A DNA stretch of 39,269 nucleotides from the NCBI GenBank assembly GCA_023146355.1, contig JAGLCH010000029.1, positions 1-39,269 on the forward strand, in the 5' to 3' direction. The stretch is from Bacteriovoracaceae bacterium (lineage in GTDB: Bacteria > Bdellovibrionota > Bacteriovoracia > Bacteriovoracales > Bacteriovoracaceae). The notes under the pieces were generated by a model. It was not told the origin of the DNA and ran no database searches. It saw only the letters and a program-made list of their open reading frames with translations. The position numbers and the translations under genes are program-made. Positions 6,327-14,780 of the stretch are shown in pieces. Positions within the stretch are counted from its first letter, which is position 1; each line of letters opens with the position of its first letter.

Positions 6327-8252
6327 ATGAAAGAAGAGCAAAGCAAGATCTACCGAACACTTCTCGTGTTTGGTGTCTTAGGCCTTTTAATGATTATCAG
6401 GGCCTTATTTCTACAAGTTATCAATCGCGATAAACTTGTGACTCGCTATGAGGGGCAGACCATAAGAAGGGCCGTTGTTTACCCACATCGAGGTGCCATT
6501 TATGACCGCAATGGAAGTACCTTTGCAATCAGCTTGAAGTCATACACGATGGCCGTCACTCCAAAACAATTTAAAAAAAAGCAGAACCGTCGAAATATCT
6601 ACAAGCAAATTGCAGAAATCGTCCCACAGCTTAATTTAAGAATGATTGAAAAGAAGGTGAAGAGTAGATCCTCCTACACTAATCTTATCAAGAAAATTGA
6701 TCTGTCTGATCCTCAGATTAATAATATTAGAATGCTTGCCAGAAAAGTTGGTGGCATTCATATTGACCCCGCTCCCAAGCGTTACTATCCAAACAATGAA
6801 CTTCTCTCTCAGACATTAGGCTTTGTTGGTCGCGATAATCGTGGACTTGCTGGGATTGAGTACCTATTTGATAAAGAATTAAGAGGACGCGCTACAACAA
6901 TCCGCTATATTAAGGATAATCGAGGGCGCACCTTTGGAAGAACTGTTGAAGAACTAGGAGAAAGTTCTAAAGACTTATATTTAAGTATTGATAAGCAACT
7001 GCAAGCAATTGCGGAAAAAGCAATCAAGGAAGCTGCACTAGAGTTTGATGCAATTAAAGCAGGTGTCGGTGTCATGGATGCAGATACGGGAGAAATTTTG
7101 GCAATGGCCAACTATCCTTCCTTTGATCCCAATCAACCTAAATCAGTAAAGGTAGGACTTCGGAAGCTTCCATTTGTCAGCGATCCTTTTGAGCCGGGGT
7201 CAACATTTAAAATTTTTACGGTAGCATCTGCGCTAGAAAATAAAATGGCAACTCCTGATCGATCATTTTATTGTGAGAAAGGGTTGTACCGAGTTCAAGG
7301 TCATGTGATCAGCGAGGCCGAAAGTAAAAAAAAATACGAATGGCTTACCGTTAGAGAAATTATTGAGCATAGTTCAAATATTGGTACGACAAAAATTGCC
7401 TTTGACCTCACATTTCCAAAGCTTAGAAAAACTTTGGCAGATTTCAGGATTGGAAGAAAAACAGGAATTGAAATTCCTGGTGAATCGAGAGGAATATTTA
7501 CTTCAAAGAAAAATATCACCCCCCTGAGTTTGAGTAATATTAGCTTTGGCCAAGGTGTGGCAACCACAGGAATTCAAATCCTCGCTGCCTATGCCGCTAT
7601 TGCAAATGGCGGAACCTATATGACTCCCACTATTATCAAAGGGAAAAAGTCTAAGGGTGAGCGTATCATGTCAAAAAAGACAGCAGACCAATTAACAGAT
7701 ATGCTTGTCGGTGTAGTAGAAAAAGGAACTGGTTCAAAAGCTAGAATAAATCATTTTGTAATTGCTGGGAAAACATCAACTGCTCAAAGACCTTCACCTT
7801 CAGGTGGTTACAACGGTTATGTTCCTGGTTTCGTCGGCTTTCCTGTGAATATCGACGACCGCTTTGTTATTTATGTTTATGTCGATCAACCAAAGAAAAA
7901 ATCTTACTACGGAAATACTGTTGCCGGCCCAGTGTTTAGAAAAATTGCCGAGTACATGTTATATAAGAACAAAAACTTTTCGAAGTTTGCTGCTCATGAC
8001 AAAAAGAAGGCGACTAGCAAATCTTTAAAAAAAATTAAAGTCAACCGTGTGAAGCGTTGGACAGGAAAAGGTCGCCTTCCAAACTTTATTGGTCTAGATA
8101 AAATATCAGCGATTGAGCTTGCAGATAAGTTACAAATTAAAATAAAACACCGCGGACGTGGTATCGTTAGTGACCAGTCTCCTAAAGCAGGAATTCCCTT
8201 TAAACCAAATCAGGTACTAAGACTGATTTATTCTCCACCAAGCTATGAATAA
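6327..8252 (+). CDS. ftsI: Septal peptidoglycan transpeptidase FtsI (PBP3) with PASTA domain
   Basis: Class B penicillin-binding protein that cross-links septal peptidoglycan with FtsW. 641 residues: membrane anchor about 10-30, dimerisation domain (HRGAIYDRNG 54-63 onward), transpeptidase about 245-560, and a C-terminal PASTA domain about 585-641 (LPNFIGLDKISAIELADKL). Catalytic motifs: S292-x-x-K295 (GSTFK), S349-x-N351, and K482-T483-S484 in GKTSTAQ. The last normally reads K-T/S-G; Ser in place of Gly is unusual. PASTA domains are frequent on FtsI/SpoVD of Gram-positives and some deltaproteobacteria. The 3' end overlaps murE by eight bases. A run of nine A (7326-7334) encodes KKK and appears incidental. 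Confidence 0.96.
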   Translation: MKEEQSKIYRTLLVFGVLGLLMIIRALFLQVINRDKLVTRYEGQTIRRAVVYPHRGAIYDRNGSTFAISLKSYTMAVTPKQFKKKQNRRNIYKQIAEIVPQLNLRMIEKKVKSRSSYTNLIKKIDLSDPQINNIRMLARKVGGIHIDPAPKRYYPNNELLSQTLGFVGRDNRGLAGIEYLFDKELRGRATTIRYIKDNRGRTFGRTVEELGESSKDLYLSIDKQLQAIAEKAIKEAALEFDAIKAGVGVMDADTGEILAMANYPSFDPNQPKSVKVGLRKLPFVSDPFEPGSTFKIFTVASALENKMATPDRSFYCEKGLYRVQGHVISEAESKKKYEWLTVREIIEHSSNIGTTKIAFDLTFPKLRKTLADFRIGRKTGIEIPGESRGIFTSKKNITPLSLSNISFGQGVATTGIQILAAYAAIANGGTYMTPTIIKGKKSKGERIMSKKTADQLTDMLVGVVEKGTGSKARINHFVIAGKTSTAQRPSPSGGYNGYVPGFVGFPVNIDDRFVIYVYVDQPKKKSYYGNTVAGPVFRKIAEYMLYKNKNFSKFAAHDKKKATSKSLKKIKVNRVKRWTGKGRLPNFIGLDKISAIELADKLQIKIKHRGRGIVSDQSPKAGIPFKPNQVLRLIYSPPSYE

Positions 8253-9636
8253 AACAATGCTCAACGAACTTTTTAAAGATCTCTTTCCATCTCATATAGA
8301 TGTTAGAGGCGGGTTCTTCTCGAAGATAACAACGAATCTACAAAAAGCAGGACGAGGTGAGATTGTTTTTTACCGTATCCAGAATACTGATTCGGCGTAT
8401 GACGTATTTATGGATCGCTTAGGTGAAAATACTCAGAGTCTTCTTGTTGTTAACTCCGTCTCAGAAAAACTAATTCAGAGAGGGAACTTCATTTGTATTT
8501 CTTTTGATAAGTTTCATGAGGCCCAGCGGAGAATTGCAGATGACTTTTATCCCAGGGATAATAGCATTAAAATTGCAGGTATAACTGGTACCAACGGAAA
8601 GACCACAACTGTTAATGTAGCAATGCAAATCGCAAAGATTCTTGGCAAACGCACAATTGCGATCGGTACTATTGGCATAACTGATGCTAGCGGAGAGGTA
8701 CTTGAGGACCTTGGTGCAACTACACCATCTTATGTAGAGCTACGTCGTATTCTTCATCGGTATAGCGGAAAAGTTGATGGTATTTTTCTGGAAGTTAGCA
8801 GTCATGCTCTTGATCAAAAAAGGCTTGGTGATATTAGGTTATCTGCTGCTGCTTGGACTAGTTTTTCTCAAGATCACCTGGATTATCATAAGACAATGGA
8901 TGCTTATTTTTCTGCAAAGAGTGAAATTATAAGGTCTAGCATTATGGATGGTGCCCATTGTTTTGTCCCCGCAAGTGAAAAAGAACTTGTGGATAAGCTA
9001 AAAAATTATCATACAGTAAGAGTTGCTCCTACCCTTGATCAGTCAGACTTGCCGCTCTTTTTTCATCCTAAATATAATAAAGCAAACCTAGAGCTTGCAC
9101 TTGAACTCAACCGTGAGCTATGGGGGGGGGAGATCAATATAGACTTGAGTAATATTTCTACCCCTAAGGGGCGCTTTTCGATTATCAAGGTTGATCATAT
9201 TCTCGCTGTTATCGACTATGCTCACACTCCAGATGCTTTGAGCAATGTGTGTCAAGCTGTTAAGGATTCATTTTCTGACTATCAACTTGTTGTGGTATTT
9301 GGGTGTGGAGGAGATCGTGATAAGTCAAAGCGTGCAAAAATGGGTGCCGCTGTTGACGAGTACACAGATCGTATTTTTGTCACATCGGACAACCCTAGGT
9401 CAGAGGAACCCGAAGCAATAATTGACGATATTGTCTCAGGGATTCAAGGGCCTTTTGAGCGTCACGTTGATCGAAGGGAGGCCATTTTGAAAGCAATGGA
9501 CTCGTGTGATCAAAAATCATTAGTTTTAATTGCAGGTAAAGGTCATGAAGAATATCAAGAAATCTCAGGCATAAAAAATTACTTCAGTGACTTTGAAATA
9601 GTTGAAGAGTGGAGAGAGTCGAGGTTAAATGTTTAA
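8245..9636 (+). CDS. murE: UDP-MurNAc-tripeptide ligase MurE, meso-DAP type
   Basis: Adds the third amino acid to UDP-MurNAc-Ala-Glu in the cytoplasm, using ATP. 463 residues (usual 480-500). P-loop GTNGKTT (115-121), EVSSHALDQKRL, and QDHLDYH with the family DH pair. DNPR at 382-385 is the motif that selects meso-diaminopimelate, so the wall is probably A1-gamma type. The segment before QDH reads TSF, where most MurE have TNL. Start ATG 8245 overlaps the ftsI stop (ATGAATAA), indicating coupled translation; an ATG at 8257 is an alternative. It contains a run of nine G (9122-9130) at codons 293-296 (WGGE), out of character for the AT-rich surroundings. Confidence 0.95.
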   Translation: MNKTMLNELFKDLFPSHIDVRGGFFSKITTNLQKAGRGEIVFYRIQNTDSAYDVFMDRLGENTQSLLVVNSVSEKLIQRGNFICISFDKFHEAQRRIADDFYPRDNSIKIAGITGTNGKTTTVNVAMQIAKILGKRTIAIGTIGITDASGEVLEDLGATTPSYVELRRILHRYSGKVDGIFLEVSSHALDQKRLGDIRLSAAAWTSFSQDHLDYHKTMDAYFSAKSEIIRSSIMDGAHCFVPASEKELVDKLKNYHTVRVAPTLDQSDLPLFFHPKYNKANLELALELNRELWGGEINIDLSNISTPKGRFSIIKVDHILAVIDYAHTPDALSNVCQAVKDSFSDYQLVVVFGCGGDRDKSKRAKMGAAVDEYTDRIFVTSDNPRSEEPEAIIDDIVSGIQGPFERHVDRREAILKAMDSCDQKSLVLIAGKGHEEYQEISGIKNYFSDFEIVEEWRESRLNV

Positions 9637-11020
9637 TCTTTCACTTCTTGATGGAATGGAGTCTATTCGTGAAATCGTTGGAACTTTAGCACCGTCAATA
9701 ACCACAGTCAGTACTGATAGTCGCTTGTATCAAGCGAATCAGGTCTTTGTTGCAATCGCCGGAGTGAATTTTGATGCATTCACGTTTGCAGAGCAGGTTT
9801 TAAATAAGGGCTGCACATGCATGGTTCTTGAGTACAGCGATGACAAGTATCTCCAGGTTTCTGATTTTAGAAAAAAATATCCGCTTGCCTCTTTTGTTAT
9901 ATGTCATAGTGTGGAACTGTTTTTGGCAGAGCTGGCAAACAGACGCATAGTAGAATGGAAGATGGCGGGGGGAACAGTTATTGGCATCACCGGTTCCAAT
10001 GGAAAAACAACTCATAAAGAGATGTTATTTCATCTGCTTGATAGTGTATATCCAAGTGAAATAATGGCAACAGAGGCAAATTTCAATAACCACTTTGGCG
10101 TTCCATTTACCATTCTTAAAATTAAAGACAGTGACCGATTTGCTATAATTGAAATGGGATCTAATCATCCTGGAGAAATAAGAAATCTTTCTAATATTGC
10201 TCTTCCCGATGCAGGTATCATTACAAATATTGGTGACTCCCATCTTGAGTTCTTTTTAAATAGAGAGAATGTTTTCGTAGAGAAGCGTGCACTGTTTGAT
10301 GCCATCTCTTGTTCGACAAGCGCAAAAAAACTCTTCATCTTCAATGGAGAGGATTCTTATCTTAAGACATTACAAAAGTATGATTGGAGCCTTTCGTTTG
10401 GTTCGAGCGATTGTGATGTTCAGACCAACTACTCTGTAGGAAAAGTTGTTTTTAATGGAATTGAGATTAAGAACCCTAGCCTCGTGGGCAAGCACAACTA
10501 TATGAATATGGTGGGTTGCTATCTTTTGGCCTGTGGGATGATTGGGCACGAATCAGCTCTTCAATCTGCTGCACTTAGTTTTATTCCAAGTATGAACCGC
10601 TCTGAAATGCTTTCCCTGGGGAGTCATACTATATTTTTGGATGCTTATAATGCTAACCCATCATCTATGAAGGCCTCGATTCAAGCTTTAATTGAAGACA
10701 AAGTTTTCTCCACAGAAAAGTCTCTATTTGTACTTGGTGATATGAATGAACTGGGCGAAAGTGCAGAAAGTCTACACCGTGATTTAGCCGTTTTTTGTCG
10801 CGCCTTGAAAATAGAAAATATTCTCTTCGTTGGTCGATATGCTAAGAGTTATCTCGATGGTTGGGGTGCTGGTGCTCAAGCATACGAAAATACAGAGGAT
10901 CTCCTTAAGAATTGGGAGAAAATCGTCTCTATTTACCCACAAATATTCATAAAGGGAAGTCGAACTTTACAACTCGAGTCATTAGCAGATATAAAGTACT
11001 ATAATGATAACTATACCTAG
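9629..11020 (+). CDS. murF: UDP-MurNAc-tripeptide:D-Ala-D-Ala ligase MurF
   Basis: Completes the pentapeptide by adding D-Ala-D-Ala. 463 residues. Family blocks in order: VSTDSRLYQANQVFVAIAG (uridine-binding domain, about 28-46), P-loop GITGSNGKTTHKEM, EMGSNHPGEI, TNIGDSHLEFF, DAYNANPSSMKASI and LGDMNELGE. All agree well with MurF and separate it from MurE and MurD. It overlaps murE by eight bases (ATGTTTAA), continuing the pattern of stop/start overlaps in this operon. No ddl gene, the source of D-Ala-D-Ala, is found nearby. Confidence 0.95.
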   Translation: MFNLSLLDGMESIREIVGTLAPSITTVSTDSRLYQANQVFVAIAGVNFDAFTFAEQVLNKGCTCMVLEYSDDKYLQVSDFRKKYPLASFVICHSVELFLAELANRRIVEWKMAGGTVIGITGSNGKTTHKEMLFHLLDSVYPSEIMATEANFNNHFGVPFTILKIKDSDRFAIIEMGSNHPGEIRNLSNIALPDAGIITNIGDSHLEFFLNRENVFVEKRALFDAISCSTSAKKLFIFNGEDSYLKTLQKYDWSLSFGSSDCDVQTNYSVGKVVFNGIEIKNPSLVGKHNYMNMVGCYLLACGMIGHESALQSAALSFIPSMNRSEMLSLGSHTIFLDAYNANPSSMKASIQALIEDKVFSTEKSLFVLGDMNELGESAESLHRDLAVFCRALKIENILFVGRYAKSYLDGWGAGAQAYENTEDLLKNWEKIVSIYPQIFIKGSRTLQLESLADIKYYNDNYT

Positions 11021-11034
11021 TCGGGTTGTAATAT

Positions 11035-12111
11035 ATGCTATATCACCTCTTTTATCCTCTTAGTGAGGAATATATCTTTTTAAATATCTTTCGATATATC
11101 ACTTTCCGTTCGATGATGGCGTTCATCATTGCGGTTGTGGTTTCCATTTTTTGGGGAAAGTATTTTATCAGCTTTATGAAATCGCGCCAGTTCGGACAAA
11201 TAATCCGTAGTGATGGGCCAGAAAGCCATTTTAAAAAGGCCGGAACTCCAACGATGGGAGGAGTCTTTCTTGTTGGTAGCGTGCTTGCGGCACTTCTTTT
11301 TGCTGGAAACTTCTTTTCTATTCCGGTTCTCCTTACGCTGTTTGTAATGGGCTCATTTTTTATTCTTGGCGGACTAGATGATTATTTGAAGGTTCTAAAG
11401 AGAAATACTGATGGTGTTTCAGCGCGAGTAAAACTTATTTGGCAATTCATAACAGGTATTATTGTGGGAGTGCTTCTGCTTCATTTTGATGTGGTAGATA
11501 CAAATGTCTATATTCCATTTTTTAAAGGGATGAGCATAGACCTCTCTTACTCCTATGTTTTCTTTGTTGCATTTGTAATCGTTGGCTCAAGTAACGCAGT
11601 AAACCTCACTGATGGCCTAGATGGACTGGCAATTGGGCCGATAATGACTAGTGCTGCATCTCTTGGAATCCTCGCATATGTCGCTGGACACAAAGAAATC
11701 GCAACTTACTTGTATATTCCCTATATTGAAAATGTAGGCGAATTATTCGTGATTTGCGCTGCCATTATTGGTGCTGGCGTTGGCTTCCTGTGGTACAACT
11801 CCTATCCTGCCCAGATTTTTATGGGGGATGTAGGGTCTCTTACTCTTGGTGGAGTTTTGGGCACTGTAGCAGTGATTACAAAAAACGAAATTTTATTTGT
11901 TTTAATCGGTGGTGTTTTTGTTGCCGAAGCGGTCTCCGTAATTTTACAGGTCGGATCATATAAAACGAGAAGAAAAAGAATATTTAAGATGGCACCACTG
12001 CACCACCACTTTGAACTACTTGGGTGGCCAGAGCCAAAGGTTATAGTAAGATTTTGGATTATTAGTGCCGGCCTTGCAATTCTTGCATTGGCCACATTAA
12101 AAATAAGATAG
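11035..12111 (+). CDS. mraY: Phospho-MurNAc-pentapeptide transferase MraY
   Basis: Integral membrane enzyme that moves phospho-MurNAc-pentapeptide onto undecaprenyl phosphate to make lipid I. 358 residues, about ten membrane segments. Signatures: MLYHLFYPL start, KKAGTPTMGG (Mg/substrate loop), GGLDDYLK with the paired Asp, NLTDGLDGLAIGP, FLWYNSYPAQIFMGDVGSL, and APLHHHFELLGWPE with the HHH motif. These are close to textbook. It starts 14 bases after murF, without a strong RBS, and is followed nine bases later by murD, preceded by AGGAG. Confidence 0.97.
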   Translation: MLYHLFYPLSEEYIFLNIFRYITFRSMMAFIIAVVVSIFWGKYFISFMKSRQFGQIIRSDGPESHFKKAGTPTMGGVFLVGSVLAALLFAGNFFSIPVLLTLFVMGSFFILGGLDDYLKVLKRNTDGVSARVKLIWQFITGIIVGVLLLHFDVVDTNVYIPFFKGMSIDLSYSYVFFVAFVIVGSSNAVNLTDGLDGLAIGPIMTSAASLGILAYVAGHKEIATYLYIPYIENVGELFVICAAIIGAGVGFLWYNSYPAQIFMGDVGSLTLGGVLGTVAVITKNEILFVLIGGVFVAEAVSVILQVGSYKTRRKRIFKMAPLHHHFELLGWPEPKVIVRFWIISAGLAILALATLKIR

Positions 12112-12120
12112 GAGTTATTT

Positions 12121-13503
12121 ATGGAGCGTTTTCGCGGAAAAAAAGTTCTTATTGTTGGAATTGGAAAGACCGGTTTTAAACTGATCAATTTCTTCAATAT
12201 GCTTGAGTGTGATATTCGAGTAACTGATATCAAGCCAATTTTCGACTTGAATAAGGCAGTTAAGAAACTAAAAAAGATTAAGCCAGCGCCTCAAATGACT
12301 TTTGGTGAGCATTGCAATGAGGACTTCCTTGAAGCAGATGTGGTTATTTACTCCCCGTCAGTAAAACATAACATGCCTCAGCTTGAGCTCGCTCGAAAAG
12401 AAGGGAAGGAAGTTTATAGTGAATTTGCATTAGCAAACATGCTATGTGATCGCCCTATAATTGCAGTCTGTGGCAGTCATGGAAGAACAACAGTTGCTCA
12501 CATGATTGGTTTTTGCCTCAAACTTGAAGGGAAAAATGTATTTGTTGGTGGAACAACTGACGTTGCATTCATTGACTACTGTATTCAACCTGGAAAGGAA
12601 GAGATTGATTACGTCGTGGTTGAAGTTTCAGCTGTTCAAATGCTAGGACTTAAAGATTTTCATCCTAAGATGATTGTCTTCACAAGCATTAGTGAGGATT
12701 ACTCTGAAGATCACTTCAGTTCTCCAGGTGAGTTTATTGAAACTAAGCTAAGCGTAATTAAGGCGCTATCTCCTGATGATACACTCATCGTCAATTTTGA
12801 TAAATTGAGAAATAATAACTTCTTTAGAAACGCCAATTGTCAGACCTATTGGTATTCGCGCAAGTCATTTGTTGAGCAGGGAGTTATTGCTGAGGTTCAG
12901 GGAACACACTTTCACGGGAGAAGAATTCACTCAAATATATGCTGCCATTCAGAATTTAAAGTGAATAGCATGAGAATCATTGGTCAAGAAAATCGCGAAA
13001 ACTTACTCGCTGCAATTACGGCATGCAAGTCAATCGATGTTTCTGATGACTCAATTCAGACTCTTATTGAGCGATTTCCAGGGATCCCTCACCGTCTTGA
13101 ATTTTTGCTTGAAAAGAATGGAGTTCGTTTTTACAACGACTCTAAAGCAGAAACAATGGGTGAGCTGATTCATAGTCTAGAGGCATTTAAGGCACCAGTT
13201 ATTTTGATCGCTGGTGGTAAGGATGATGAAGAACTCGAGTTTGAGCCATTTGTTGGTGACATGATTGATAATACTCGTCTAATGGTTCTTGTTGGTGAGT
13301 GTAAAGAACGATTGAATCGTGCAATCGCAGCTCATGATAAAACATTTATTGTTGGCTCTTTTGAAGAATCAGTTTTGTTTGCTTACCAAAAATCTAGAAA
13401 TGGTGATGTTATAATTCTGTCTCCAGGTAACAAAGCATCTGATTTTTTCCGTGACTTCGAGGAGCGTGGGAATTACTTCAGAAAGTTAGTTTACCAACTA
13501 TAA
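12121..13503 (+). CDS. murD: MurD-like D-glutamate ligase with altered ATP-binding loop
   Basis: By position and layout this is UDP-MurNAc-Ala:D-Glu ligase. 460 residues with an N-terminal Rossmann domain (VLIVGIGKTG, 9-18), central ATPase and C-terminal domain. MurD-type marks: FPGIPHRLEF, NDSKAET, and the end LSPGNKASDFFRDFEERGNYF. Yet two near-invariant Mur ligase residues differ. The P-loop reads GSHGRTT (118-124), with R122 in place of the ATP-phosphate Lys, and the NxxxDH block reads SISEDY (189-194), replacing both Asn and His. E168 and the Lys of ETKL are kept. Either the enzyme tolerates these changes or another MurD exists elsewhere. It is followed by a strong terminator. Confidence 0.85.
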   Translation: MERFRGKKVLIVGIGKTGFKLINFFNMLECDIRVTDIKPIFDLNKAVKKLKKIKPAPQMTFGEHCNEDFLEADVVIYSPSVKHNMPQLELARKEGKEVYSEFALANMLCDRPIIAVCGSHGRTTVAHMIGFCLKLEGKNVFVGGTTDVAFIDYCIQPGKEEIDYVVVEVSAVQMLGLKDFHPKMIVFTSISEDYSEDHFSSPGEFIETKLSVIKALSPDDTLIVNFDKLRNNNFFRNANCQTYWYSRKSFVEQGVIAEVQGTHFHGRRIHSNICCHSEFKVNSMRIIGQENRENLLAAITACKSIDVSDDSIQTLIERFPGIPHRLEFLLEKNGVRFYNDSKAETMGELIHSLEAFKAPVILIAGGKDDEELEFEPFVGDMIDNTRLMVLVGECKERLNRAIAAHDKTFIVGSFEESVLFAYQKSRNGDVIILSPGNKASDFFRDFEERGNYFRKLVYQL

Positions 13504-13525
13504 TTTCAATAATACTGAAAGATAT

Positions 13526-13556
13526 AATGGCGACTTAACGGTCGCCATTTTTATTT
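13526..13556 (+). terminator. Intrinsic terminator inside the dcw cluster
   Basis: AATGGCGAC (13526-13534) pairs perfectly with GTCGCCATT (13541-13549) around a six-base loop, followed by TTTTTATTTT. It lies 22 bases after the murD stop and before ftsW, so it separates rsmH-murD from ftsW-murC unless read through. Confidence 0.88.
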
Positions 13557-13562
13557 TGAGCG

Positions 13563-13571
13563 TGCTAGAAT
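13563..13571 (+). promoter_or_regulatory. Extended -10 promoter of ftsW
   Basis: TGCTAGAAT is an extended -10 element (TG-n-TAGAAT). The expected start, seven bases after it, coincides with the ftsW ATG at 13578, so the mRNA may be leaderless. No good -35 is seen at the correct distance, where the terminator stem sits (TCGCCA, 13542-13547). Confidence 0.55.
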
Positions 13572-13577
13572 AAATGT

Positions 13578-14768
13578 ATGGAACACAATAAAAAAAGTAC
13601 TTTCGATCCTGCAACCTTGATCGGTACTAGAAATATATTTTTATTTATTCTTGGAGTAATTTGCGTCTTTGGAATCATTATGGTTCTTTCGGCCAGCTTT
13701 GGTTATTCAAGAGACGTATATGGTACTTCATTTCACTATTTTTATCGGCAGCTAATTTTTATGCTGCTTGGTAGTGGAGTCGCATTTTTAATTAGTCGAA
13801 CGAAAATGAAAATGTGGTTCAAATACGCTGAGTATCTCAACTGGATCGCGATAGTAGCAATTGTACTCACATTTGTTCCTGTTATAGGCGTCAAGGCTAA
13901 AGGCGCCCATCGCTGGTTAAATTTTGGACTAAAAGTTCAGCCGGGAGAATTCGTAAAGTACTCGATAGTTATTCCGGCAATCTACTATTTTGATAAGTTT
14001 TCTGATCGCACAATAGAGCAGAGATTAAAAATGGCCATTCCTCTTTCGGCGCCATTGCTATTACTTCTTGTTCAACCTGACTTTGGAACATTTGCCATCT
14101 GTTCATTGATTATGCTTTTTGTTGCCATGATGAGTCCAATGCCTCGCAAATATTTTTACACTGGGTTTGGTGGAATTGTTATTTTTGGTAGCCTTACTCT
14201 AGTCGCTGCTCCCTATCGTGTTAGAAGACTTCTTGCATTTTTGGACCCTTGGAAAAATCCACAGGGAGATTCATTTCAATTGATTCAATCTCTTCAAGCA
14301 TTTGCAGGAGGAGGTTTTTTTGGGAAAGGGTTAGGAAATAGTGTTGAGAAGCTTCACTACCTACCAGAGGCCCATAATGATTTTATCTTTAGCATTATTG
14401 GTGAAGAGTTTGGATTTATTGGGATACTACTTATCGTTGGCCTGTTTTTAATTTTTCTATTCTTTGGATTTAGGCTTGCAGTTATGGTGAGAGATAAGAT
14501 GTCTAGGTTTTTAATTTCTAGTATTGTCTTTCTAATTGGCATACAGGCCTTTTTTAACATGGGTGTAGTCATGGGGGTTTTGCCAACGAAAGGTCTCAAC
14601 CTTCCCTTTATCAGCTATGGCGGATCATCTCTTCTTGCCAATTTTGTTGGGATAGGTCTAATTCTATCCGCAATTAGATATGAAAATTTTCAAGAATCTT
14701 TTCATCGCGGAGTGAGGCCGAATAATTCAGAGAATAATTCCTTACGTAATAAATTAAATCGCTACTAA
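13578..14768 (+). CDS. ftsW: Septal peptidoglycan polymerase FtsW (SEDS family)
   Basis: Glycan-strand polymerase of the divisome, partner of FtsI. 396 residues with about ten membrane segments. SEDS signatures: VLSASFGYS in the first segment, KGAHRWLNFGLKVQPGEFVKY (usual GA-RW ... QPSE-K), LLLVQPDFGT with the catalytic-region Asp, PEAHNDFIFSIIGEEFGFIG, and GVLPTKGLNLPFISYGGSSL. FtsW rather than RodA is inferred from its place in the dcw cluster. No RBS lies before the ATG, consistent with a leaderless transcript from the -10 element seven bases upstream. murC follows after 12 bases, where murG would normally stand. Confidence 0.95.
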   Translation: MEHNKKSTFDPATLIGTRNIFLFILGVICVFGIIMVLSASFGYSRDVYGTSFHYFYRQLIFMLLGSGVAFLISRTKMKMWFKYAEYLNWIAIVAIVLTFVPVIGVKAKGAHRWLNFGLKVQPGEFVKYSIVIPAIYYFDKFSDRTIEQRLKMAIPLSAPLLLLLVQPDFGTFAICSLIMLFVAMMSPMPRKYFYTGFGGIVIFGSLTLVAAPYRVRRLLAFLDPWKNPQGDSFQLIQSLQAFAGGGFFGKGLGNSVEKLHYLPEAHNDFIFSIIGEEFGFIGILLIVGLFLIFLFFGFRLAVMVRDKMSRFLISSIVFLIGIQAFFNMGVVMGVLPTKGLNLPFISYGGSSLLANFVGIGLILSAIRYENFQESFHRGVRPNNSENNSLRNKLNRY

Positions 14769-14780
14769 AGAGAGGAAAGA

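Noticed and set aside
7326..7334. A9 run in ftsI as a frameshift site
   Set aside because: It lies inside the transpeptidase domain, so a shortened product would be non-functional; A9 runs occur elsewhere in this AT-rich window.
11802..12233. 143-residue minus-strand ORF across mraY and murD
   Set aside because: It is antisense to strongly conserved coding sequence and shows no RBS or recognisable domain.
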